Shown here: piece after piece, positions 55,233-64,000 of the stretch | Position numbering within the stretch: position 1 is the stretch's first letter | Layout: the number at the start of each line of letters is the position of its first letter | Origin: Notolepis coatsorum | Lineage: Eukaryota; Chordata; Actinopteri; Aulopiformes; Paralepididae | NCBI GenBank assembly: GCA_963971535.1 | Contig: OZ020594.1 | Location: 112,682,251-112,746,250 of the forward strand | Direction of reading: 5' to 3' | DNA length: 64,000 nt | Program-made: the position numbers and the translations under genes | The notes under the pieces: model-generated | What the model saw: the letters and a program-made list of their open reading frames with translations, nothing else | What the model was told of the DNA's origin: nothing | Database searches by the model: none

Positions 55233-55546
55233 GAGGTATGTGGCAGGGCCTCAGAACGATGACAGATTACAAAGGCACCTCCCTCAAGCTGAACAATGAT
55301 ATCTCCTTGGCGAATAAGCTCAATACCTTCTATGCGAGGTTTGATGCTGTGAATAACAACACCAGCCTACTAACAGACCACTGCAATAGACGGGGGAGCT
55401 ACTGCAGATGGAGACTCAGTGTTCAGGATAACATAACATGAGGTGAGGAGGACCTTTAAGAAAGTGAATATCAAGAAGGCAGCAGGACCGGACGGTATCC
55501 CCGGCCGCGTCCTAAAAGTCTGTGCAGACCAATTGGCCCCGGTATT
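55233..55546 (+). pseudogene. Jockey-group LINE fragment
   Basis: Closely similar to 40755-41060: MWQGLRTMTDYKGTSLKLN, then SLANKLNTFYARFDAV, then KAAGPDGIPGRVLKVCADQ in a shifted frame. It starts just after the L1 A-tail and ends at GGCCCCGGTATTC. Confidence 0.78.
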
Positions 55547-55847
55547 CTATGCTGCTATGACACTTGAATATAAAGATATGAGAAAAAATAAACAGTGTAA
55601 GCAATATAATTAACTTTGAATATAAAAATATGAGAAAAGTAAACAGTGTAAACAATATAGGAAAGTAGAAAAAAAAAAAAAAAAAAAAACGGGCGTAAAA
55701 GCTGTTCAGCTAATCCGGTAGGGAGGCAGCAATGTTAGCTGTGCTGTTGGGTTTCCTGTTAAGGTCCGATATTGTGTGTAGTCCCGGCCACACGCCACGT
55801 GGGTCATAGCTACTTAGCTCCTTTCCAGGTGTTGGCCGTTCCAGGGA

Positions 55848-55975
55848 AGCCCCAAGCAGATGGGGCTATCTTAGTGGCCCAACCACATGTGACTGTGGCA
55901 CAGAACCCCAGACCATGGAGCACCTCCTTCCATGTCCTCTGTTAGGTGGACCCTGCACAGCAGAGGACCTAGTGT
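55848..55975 (+). pseudogene. LINE C-terminal zinc-knuckle-like fragment
   Basis: One frame reads WGYLSGPTTCDCGTEPQTME then HLLPCPLL, a Cys/His C-terminal motif of LINE polyproteins. A 50-bp duplication (AATATAAAGATATGAGAAAA) lies at 55566-55660, followed by a run of about 22 A near 55670. Confidence 0.6.
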
Positions 55976-56144
55976 TGCACCCCCTGCATAGGGGGGAGTG
56001 GAGAATCAAACAAACACACATGCTGTTGCTCTCATTTGTGTAATGAATTCAATGAACAATAATACAAACAATCTCAATATCAAACACAATTGTTCACATT
56101 TGGGTAATGAATCAATCAATCAATGAAATAATAATACAAACTAA

Positions 56145-57909
56145 CAGTGGCGGCCGGTGGGTATTCGCCACTAGGGGCGCTATACCAAATATTTTGTACA
56201 GTACAGTACAGTACCACGCAACACTCATGGCAAGACGTGAGCGATTCGACTCACGCTCACGGCAATGAATCGGCTCTTATGAACGAGTCGCTCAGCTGTT
56301 ACTACAACAACACACAACCAGTCAAATAAAGTATAGTCTAGACTCTAATTCACAACTTGAAACACAATATATAAATAGAAAAGTTAGAAACAAAACTCGC
56401 CCGTCTACAAACACAGGCAGATCTCTCCCTCTCTCCTTCTCTCTCTCACACACAGCGCGACGTGGAATCGATTTGTTACACAATCAGACCTATTATATAC
56501 CAAGAATAACTTCAGTATGAGTACAGGGCTGTACACATATTTTGCATATTGTTAAACGAGCCAAGGCTAGCTATTAAACTATCGATATGAATCGAAAATC
56601 TGGGACCCTGATGTAAACAAGACAAACGTCTTTCTCTGGTCTGCATCCCCTTAACAATTGTGTGTATTGAGCCGTACTGTATTGTACCCATTCTGCAATC
56701 TGTTAATAAAGTTCTCATTCATTCATTCAAACATAGACGATCTCTCTGTCTCTCGGATCAATCAAATCAAATAATTAACACATGTATGTTGTCATTTTAA
56801 ACAACTCACCATTCATTCATTATGCATCAGCAGCATCAGAGAGCATTTTAGTAGTTACATTTTCAACAAGATTGCTGCTATTTAAACACTTCATGGAAAC
56901 GGGGTAACGTTAACCTTATGTCGACTGTAGTATTGTATGACCTCGACATAACGTTTAAACGTTAACGTTACTCCGTTCCATGCACTAAGTGGCCAGCTAA
57001 GCTAATGGAGCTAACAGCTAGCAGTACAACGTTATGCCTGCGGCATCAGTAGACAACGTATCATGTATTAAACTAGAGTTAAGATCGCTAATCTACCTTG
57101 TTGTTGGCTTGTTGATAGTATATCCACTCCATGGCATTGTCCATCCAGCCTGTGTTGATGTCCATCCATTGTCCATACATGTCCCTCCACACTGCATCCA
57201 TATATAGCTTGTTGTTAGTTAGCCAAGAGCTGTGTCTTTGTCCAGACTCCATTTCCGCCTCGAACAGCCTGCAAACTACCTGGCGTTCTATCGCCATGCT
57301 CTAAGACAAACTCTAACCTTAACCAACTTTGAAAGAGTGCCTAAGCTCAGTGTAGTAACAGTTGCTGTTGTTGTTGACGAGTCGACTGAGTTGCATTCTA
57401 ACCAACCCGAGAAATGCGGCAATGGAAAAAAACTGGCATCGCGTCGGCCAATCAGAGAGCGTCTCCGCGAAATGCGGCTATGGAAATTCTTCACGGAAGT
57501 TCACACGCTGCTGGCTAGACCGCTTCAAATCGCGCTCGGATTCCAACATAATAGTCATATTTCAACGCACAACGCCGTATGCACTGATTGGCTGTGACGG
57601 AGACAGCGATCAAACTGTGACGCGCACGCAGAGCGCTATCGCTTCTTGCTCGGGCGAGAAATACGAAAAAATTCAAAAAAAACGTCACTTCCTGCCCATG
57701 AAAACGCTGTTTTTTTTTATTTAGATAATAACGTTATATTGTGCATTGGAAATACAAACATACTTAAAATGAGTAAATATTATTCATTTTAAACATGTTT
57801 ATATTATTTATAGGGCTATAAAACAAAAAACAAAAACGTTTTTTTTTCTTCTTCTCTCATTTAACAGGTGGGTCGGCGCCCTAGTGCCACCAGTGGCGAG
57901 CCGCCACTG
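56145..57909. mobile_element. hAT-type element, 1765 bp
   Basis: The ends CAGTGGCGGC and GCCGCCACTG are inverted, with further shared GCGCCCTAGTG-type sequence inside. A perfect 8-bp duplication, CAAACTAA, is at 56137-56144 and 57910-57917. No transposase frame. Nested are a LINE tail (56589-56732) and a segment resembling the fold-back elements at 33.9 and 37.7 kb (57270-57345). Confidence 0.85.
56589..56732 (+). mobile_element. 3' fragment of the CR1/L2-type LINE
   Basis: Matches about 48003-48130 of the ZNF-2 LINE (GTCTTTCTCTGGTCTGCATC, CCTTAACAATTGTGTGTATT, CAATCTGTTAATAAAGTT). Its tail is (ATTC)3 rather than (AATC)3. Confidence 0.82.
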
Positions 57910-57917
57910 CAAACTAA

Positions 57918-58139
57918 TCTGTTCACATTGTCAATATAGCGATAGCAATAACACACTTGAGACTGTGCTGCTGTATACTGTTGTTGGCCCCACTGTTCTA
58001 ATTATAAAGCATTACTTCAAATGTTAATCCTTACAACTATTCATTCTATTTTATACTTTCTCATTAGCATTTTCACTGCAATATCCATTCAATGATTTAA
58101 GTGCTTCTCTGTATACAAATATGGAGCTACAATTCTCAC
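57918..58139. other. No recognisable gene
   Basis: AT-rich sequence with no motif. The same holds for 58389-58967 between the two minisatellite arrays. Confidence 0.45.
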
Positions 58140-58388
58140 ACAGGAATTGATACATGCACAGACATGAAATGATACATGATGCACACACATGAAATGATAC
58201 ATGCACACACATGAAATGATACATGCACACACATGAAATGATACATGCACACACATGAAATGATACATGCACACACATGAATTGATACATGCACACACAT
58301 GAAATGATACATGCACACACATAAAATGATACATGCACAGACATGAATTGATACATGCACACACATGAAATGATACATGCACACACAG
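58140..58388. repeat. 22-bp minisatellite, first array
   Basis: Units of CACACACATGAAATGATACA plus TG, about eleven copies. The Cys- and His-rich frames across it come from the repeat. Confidence 0.95.
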
Positions 58389-58967
58389 GACCGGGCTGGG
58401 GCAATAATTCATACCGGGAGATATCTATTCTATTTACTATTATAATACAGTTAACCACTCTCTCCACCTATTCAAACAGTGCAAGAGCACAATACCATAT
58501 TCACTTTACTGATGCACTACCCATCAACAGTTAAAATAGCCCTTTACACAACCATTAAATAACAGACCTTTCATTACAATACTATAATAACAGTATAGCC
58601 ACTGCCAGAATAGTGACACATGTATTGCGTGTGGTGAGCACACGCATGCATGCACAACGAAGACAGAAGATTGCGTTGTCTCAATCATTTTAACTATAAA
58701 ATGAGCTCAAAGTATGAGCTCACTGACTGAAATTTCCAACAAAAAGCATCAATTGTCAAATAATATTGATCACATTAACTAGACTAGATGTTTTGAGGAA
58801 ATTAGAAAGGGAACAACAACTTAACCCTTGTGTCTGATCAGATTCTTATTTTTTTGATAACTTTGCAGTGATTATGTTTGTAGCCAATAATATGTGGCAA
58901 ATAATATGTGGCAAAGGTGTGTAATCTTTGAATTATCTTGGAATTATTTTGAAATGAATTGAATTAC

Positions 58968-59294
58968 ATGAAATGATACATGCACACACATGAAATGATA
59001 CATGCACACACATGAAATGATACATGCACAGACATGAATTGATACATGCACACACATGAAATGATACATGCACACACATGAAATGATACATGCACACACA
59101 TGAAATGATACATGCACACACATGAAATGATACATGCACACACATGAAATGATACATGCACTACATGCACACACATGAAATGATACATGCACACACATGA
59201 AATGATACATGCACACACATGAAATGATACATGCACACACATGAAATGATAGATGCACACACATGAATTGATACATGCACACACATGAAATGAT
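58968..59294. repeat. 22-bp minisatellite, second array
   Basis: Same unit as at 58140-58388, about fifteen copies with one short irregular unit near 59160 (CTACATGCACACACATG). Confidence 0.95.
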
Positions 59295-59329
59295 CCTGAA
59301 ACTACATTTCCCCCAAACCCTGCTTTAAA

Positions 59330-59545
59330 GCCTGCGTTGCTACGGCAAAGGTCACGTGACCTATGACGTCCGAACCAGTAAGTGTATCGTTCGCTCAGGG
59401 AATCATGTGACTGGTTTCGACACGGCGAGACTGTTTCGTAACGCGAGACTTTGTTTGCGCGGCATTCTACTCTACATAAACGCCCAAAACATTTCCCTCG
59501 ATCTGTGTGGTTTTGTAGTAGGAGTGGTAGTTGTTGAACAGCACA
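59330..59545 (+). promoter_or_regulatory. Second copy of the promoter-like region
   Basis: TTTGTTTGCGCGGCATTCTA followed by CTCTACATAAA and AACATTTCCCTCGAT matches 18049-18096 upstream of the BED exon. It includes GGTCACGTGACC (59351), a perfect palindrome with a CACGTG core. No exon follows; block C starts at 59549. Confidence 0.4.
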
Positions 59546-59655
59546 TGTCTTGCTCATCATTTTAACGTTATGCTAACTTACTCGAATCACTGTTCAGTTG
59601 ATTGTGGGCGGTGGCTACAACCACAGTAGCGGCTCAGATGCAGATATTAGCTTAA

Positions 59656-60581
59656 CAGTTTCAATGCCAACGACGAGATATCTCGTTTGTTCATGCCGAC
59701 CGTTCATTGCCAACGATGAGAGATCTCGTTTTTTTTATTAGCGATTTGAATTCATATTTCATCAGTCTAGCCTCACGTTAGTGCTGCAAACTCTCTCTGA
59801 GCTCCATTGGGAAAATACCGCCCCCTATCGTCTCTCCCTGTGGTACTGCACCCCTTTGGAATGGATTGAATGAAACACATGGGGGGAAAGAAATCCTGCT
59901 TCCTCATTTTACTTCTCAGACAAGTCACCCGAGACAATTGGATTCATTGCAGAGCCCCAGAACAGCGTGGAATACATATTTCCAGTACCCAGCGTTGGAT
60001 CAATAAACGCGATCGATATTTGGAATGGCGATCAGGAATTGGAATAATCTTTTTGGAGAACATCTGATCTGAGGTAAGGAATCTATTTTACCAGTCTTAG
60101 GATAATCAGAGCTTTTTTCACAGAGATATCAACGTCTGCCCTATGTGTGTGTGTGTGTGTGTGTGCTGATCAGGAAATGAGAGAATAGATTTTTCAGCCC
60201 GCTTCTGTAGCGTGCATAAGTACACATATACTATCGATAATCTAGCGTTTATTTGAAAATGATTCATAAATAGGCAGAATTTTTTTTTTGTGTATTCCAG
60301 AATATTCCAGTAAAGGGCGTTTATCACAGAATCTTTATATTTTCCTGAAACTTTCAAAAAACGAGCGTTTTTCAAAATGGTATAAAACAGAAATGAACCG
60401 ATTAAAAAAACAATCCGTTTAGACAATGTTGACTGCAAATAAGTCATTGATAAGTGACGGCCAGATTAGACACATAATTTAAGATGTAGTTTATGCGTTC
60501 GCAAATATGAGAGCGCTATCATTGAAGTGGGTGGTGGCACGGAAGCACTAAATCGTGTGCCCCCTGCTGGCATTGAAAGTG
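59656..60581. mobile_element. piggyBac-type MITE, block C copy
   Basis: Inverted counterpart of 3881-4795, flanked by TTAA at 59652-59655 and 60582-60585. A GT microsatellite (60146-60163) replaces the shorter CA run of the other copies. Confidence 0.8.
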
Positions 60582-60761
60582 TTAACAGTGATTGGTCAGC
60601 GCCTCTTACACGTCACAGATCCAGTCAAATCTGAATGGCTTATTTCAGTAGGGAGAGCTGAACAGCAGAAACTGCACTTGGTACAGATTTAACATTTTCT
60701 CAGTGTTGGTACAATCCCACATTGCTTGAAAACGAAAAAGGCCATTTTTACAATAGGGGAC

Positions 60762-60931
60762 TTATTTTTTTATATATATAATTTTTTTGGCATTTTATTG
60801 CTTGCAGAGAGGAAGGATGGGAGAAGATATAGGGGGAGGACATGCTGTAAAGGTCGCCGGGTCCGGGAGTCGAACCCGGGACGGCCGCATTGCACTGCAG
60901 CGCAGTTACGTGGTGCGCCACCCTGGTGCCC
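60762..60931 (-). mobile_element. Short tRNA-derived SINE, block C copy
   Basis: Inverted copy of 3529-3700 with the 12-bp duplication ACAATAGGGGAC at 60750-60761 and 60932-60943. Confidence 0.88.
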
Positions 60932-61121
60932 ACAATAGGGGACCTTTAAGAATTTCATAAAACTACACTACCCAGCTCATGCCTGCCTCTGTCAAACTTT
61001 GAGCCTTCCGACGTGAAATAATTTGTTTCCGTGATTATGTCTCACAGGTCGAACAAACCTGAATGTTATTGCCAGAACGTAGTTAGTTTCTAGAAAAAAA
61101 CGTGTCTCAATCTCATTAAAG

Positions 61122-61430
61122 ATGGTGGAGCGATTTACATTACAAAAAAGTAACTGTACTTACAGCAGATTTCATTCACGGTATTTGCTGCCCAATGTTA
61201 GCATGGTGTTATTCACCGTCAAAGATGGAAATAAACAAAAAGAAAATGTATATTCTCCTTTGGTTCATTACAATTTACTCAAGCCTAGTAACAGACACAA
61301 TATTTCTGACACTGGGCATACGTTCCCTGAGGTCCCTAGATACCAAGAACATGCAAATGGACTTGTAGAAGTGGAGCAATCTTCCATTTACTTAAGTACT
61401 ATTAGGCGAATTTTCGGAAAATATAGCTAG
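61122..61430 (+). other. Conserved 102-codon frame of the repeat blocks
   Basis: This frame starts MVERFTLQKSNCTYSRFHSR and is also open on the minus strand in block B (25830-26138) and block A (3042-3338, 98 codons); it is broken in D. It has no recognised domain, signal peptide or membrane segment. Conservation may only reflect recent duplication. Confidence 0.3.
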
Positions 61431-62631
61431 GGCTTAAGAGGTTAAAATCATTGGTAAACAAACAGTGCTGAAAATATACACTTTGACTGCTGTTTTGATA
61501 GGGTTAGGGTCTTTACTCTTGGCTACATTTGAAAAAGAAATGCAACATTAATTAATACGGACTGTATTGATCGATTTATGACGTGAAATTAATAAAAAGC
61601 CTGTCAGGCTTTTAAAGTCAACACTTATAAAGTCATAATGTTTAGAGATTAAAGTCAACATTCATAAAGTCAGACTAAAGTCATAATGTTTAGAGATTAA
61701 AGTCAACATTTATAAAATCAGACTAAAGTCATAATGTTTGCAGATTAAAGTCAACATTTATAAAGTCATGTTTACAGATTAAAGTAAACATTTATAAAGT
61801 CACTGTTTAGATTAAAGTCAACATTTATAAAGTGATAATGTTTACAGATTAAAGTCAACATTTCCATACTTGTTTCCATGCAGTCCAAACAGCTCTTCTC
61901 CTGGTCCAGCTGTGACGGTTTCATGCAGTCCACCAAACAGACTCTCAAACCAAGGTGTGAGAGGCTAGGAGGGGTGGTCATATTCAAACCAATCTTGGGG
62001 GAAAGTAAGGAAAGAAATATCAGTACATTTTACATTCATCCTAACAAACAAAGGTCTAACTTTTCAGTTGAAATTCATCAGGAACACAGAAAGCCAAGCA
62101 AGAACCACCAGTCCTTAACCAGCTATACAGGTAGTGCTCTTTTCCAAGGCTAACAAATTGGAGGCTGACAGGAAGATTCTCACAAGAACTGAAAAACACA
62201 TGGGTGTATATATAGACAGATGCACTGCTATAGTTGTGATCTATGAATATAAGCCTATGATATTGCATTTAATTTGATGCAAAACATCTGATAGGCTATT
62301 GATGCAGGCAGCTGTTGTTTCTGGGCAATCAGATGTTTTTGTCTTCCAAGTGGTATTTCCAGGGTCGCATTGGAAAAACTAAGACCACGTCCTCATCAGA
62401 AAGTACACTAAATTAAATGAAAATACAACTAAAAAGGCAATATTAATAAAATAAAGATTTCAAAAAAATATATACAATTATCGTGGGCATCTACAGAAGA
62501 TTGAAAAATAATTGTTTGGTGTGATGACCCTCCCCCACAGTTGTTTGCTTGCTCTGCTCTGTCACTGTTTCACAGGATTGGTGAGGGGAGCTGGCAGTCA
62601 TTAGGCTAATTGGGGCACACCTGGGTCGGTG

Positions 62632-63200
62632 GGGGAGGGTAATCAGGCTAATTGGGTCACACCTGAACTGCTACGGTCAGGCAAGCGATACCGGAGTCTC
62701 ATGGCAAGCACAGAGAGACTCAGAAGAAGCTTTTATCCTCAGGCCATCAGGATGCTAAATGACAATAACACTACGTAACAAACCATCAAATACACTCACA
62801 GCACACACATCCACACGCACACACTCACTTTAAACAAACAACTCACTGCAGCACCCACTTTAGACACTTAACACACTTTATATTTATTGGTAAAGAATTT
62901 GCACTACAACTCATACCTCATTACACCTTACTGTAAATTGTACCTAAATTGTACCTCATCCCATTTCTGCATTGTACTGTATATTGTATTGTAACTCAGT
63001 TACTTTTCTACTCTGCATTGTATATTGAACACTTTTGTCGACGTACTTGACTTCTATTTTATACTTATTATACTTATTTTATACTTATCTATTTTTATCT
63101 AGCACAATCTCTGGAGCAAAACAGAAAGAAGCATTTTATATAAAAGTATTCTGTACTTTTGTATGACAACTAATAAAGAAACTTGAACTTGAAACTTGAA
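62632..63200 (+). mobile_element. 5'-truncated LINE 3' end, block C copy
   Basis: A perfect 14-bp duplication, CACCTGGGTCGGTG, flanks it (62618-62631, 63201-63214). It ends AATAAAGAAACTTGAACTTG plus AAACTTGAA. Counterpart of 23516-24079. Confidence 0.85.
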
Positions 63201-64000
63201 CACCTGGGTCGGTGTGTCCCAGTCAGGATATAGAGGGAGGCTTCCTCTAGTCTCCATCGATCTCCCCATCTGTTTGGTTCCTTTTGTTTGTTTTGGACAC
63301 TTACTTTGGTTTTACACTTACAACATTCATGCTGCACACACTCTCATCCACACACTGATATTCATATGGGCTGATAATTAGTATAATTCAATAAATGCTT
63401 TAGTCATTTCTTAAATTGTGCCTGTGTCTCCCCTTTCTTGTTGCGAGCTTGAGCCAGCTCGTAACATTGGTAAACTGTAAATAATACAACTTTACCATGG
63501 ACTCCTAAGCTAAGCTAGGATAATGTACGTCAGATAAACAGATGAGAAACACTGCTAAGATAACGTCATGGATTTAGCTAATGAAGGGTTAATATCCGAG
63601 GCTGCTGCGCAGGGCCCGAAATTAGAGGCCGCCACCCGCCAATGGAGGGCAGATTTTAGGTTTGGCAAGTGACACAGAGGTCTGTCCGCCACGTGGCGGG
63701 TAGCAAAATAGTAATGTAAAATAATTTAAACTGCGGTGTGGTGACAGTCGCCTTTTTTGTTGCCCCCAGTCTCTCCTTGCACCTCAATCTATCCTTGTTG
63801 TTTACCGACGTCACATCCGCTACTCTTCTTCTGCAGCGCCTGCTTACACTGTAGGGAGCCAACGTTACGTCCACCTGCCATCACTATTAGCTAACGTTAG
63901 CTCATTAATAGCGTTAAATGGGTTACAAATATGTGGAACCATATGGGTGAAGAAGCGGCAGCGAGAGTGGGACCACCTAACAAAAGAAAGTTTCGAGAGG

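Larger units (their letters stand above)
59549..64000 (-). repeat. Composite repeat block C, inverted, continues past the window
   Basis: Inverted match to block B from about 27720 back to 21382. The left limit lies inside the THAP-like exon (ATGTGCTGTTC), and the right limit is beyond the window. It lacks the solo LTR, the 428-bp MITE and the block A SINE, and so shows the empty target of each. Confidence 0.9.

Noticed and set aside
58140-59294. CRISPR-like regular repeats
   Set aside because: Units are contiguous with no unique spacers, and the sequence is vertebrate. The 59-bp and 44-bp arrays fail for the same reason.
59351-59362. GGTCACGTGACC as a definite regulatory site
   Set aside because: A CACGTG palindrome fits bHLH-type binding, but one site with no gene next to it is not enough to call.
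58051-59560. Cys/His-rich proteins with repeated MCVHVSFHVCACIISC-like units on the minus strand
   Set aside because: They are direct read-through of the 22-bp minisatellite in several frames; there is no start context or codon signature of a gene.

Overview
This is a stretch of vertebrate nuclear DNA, almost certainly from a ray-finned (teleost) fish. The signs are two teleost-type C2H2 zinc-finger genes with an acidic N-terminal exon and H-T-G-E-K-P linkers, LINE families of the fish CR1/L2, L1, RTE and I-like types, several tRNA-derived SINEs, many hAT and TTAA-type DNA transposons, and long minisatellites. There is no bacterial-style gene organisation, and nearly all long open frames belong to either zinc-finger genes or retrotransposons.

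Layout. 1-8.4 kb: simple repeat, then block A, a 7-kb composite repeat full of nested transposons. 8.5-9.1 kb: broken hAT, LINE and Tc1-like pieces. 9.3-11.5 kb: zinc-finger gene ZNF-1, with 13 intact fingers and a frameshifted 14th. 11.5-21.4 kb: microsatellites, minisatellites, hAT and LINE remnants, and one probable first exon of a BED-finger gene at 18.1 kb. 21.4-31.1 kb: block B, a second copy of the composite repeat that carries a solo LTR and a TTAA MITE missing from the other copies. 31.1-33.0 kb: a diverged inverted relative (D). 33.0-38.1 kb: a 59-bp minisatellite invaded by a Mutator-like fold-back element, which contains another minisatellite, which in turn contains an RTE-type LINE. 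38.7-41.3 kb: BEL, I-like LINE and Jockey-type LINE remnants. 41.3-49.5 kb: a second zinc-finger locus (ZNF-2), paralogous to ZNF-1 but split by a Harbinger-like element upstream and a nearly intact 4.3-kb CR1/L2-type LINE inside its coding exon. 51.5-55.2 kb: a 5'-truncated L1 with a 1.1-kb-residue open frame. 56.1-57.9 kb: a hAT element. 58.1-59.3 kb: two 22-bp minisatellite arrays. 59.5-64 kb: block C, the inverted third copy of the composite repeat, running off the window.

Functionally, the host content is small: ZNF-1 (a likely nuclear DNA-binding repressor-type protein), the broken ZNF-2, a BED-finger exon, and decayed THAP-domain exons. The rest is a nested transposon record. The repeated blocks act as natural empty-site controls, so many insertions can be bounded to the base with their target-site duplications. 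The most notable observations are the LINE inside ZNF-2 with a 2A-like motif and one in-frame stop, the solo LTR with its empty allele in block C, one LINE/hAT junction whose two halves lie 30 kb apart in permuted order, the four-level nest at 33-38 kb, and tandem copies of a splice donor next to the BED exon. Family names come from motif recognition by eye; no database search was run.
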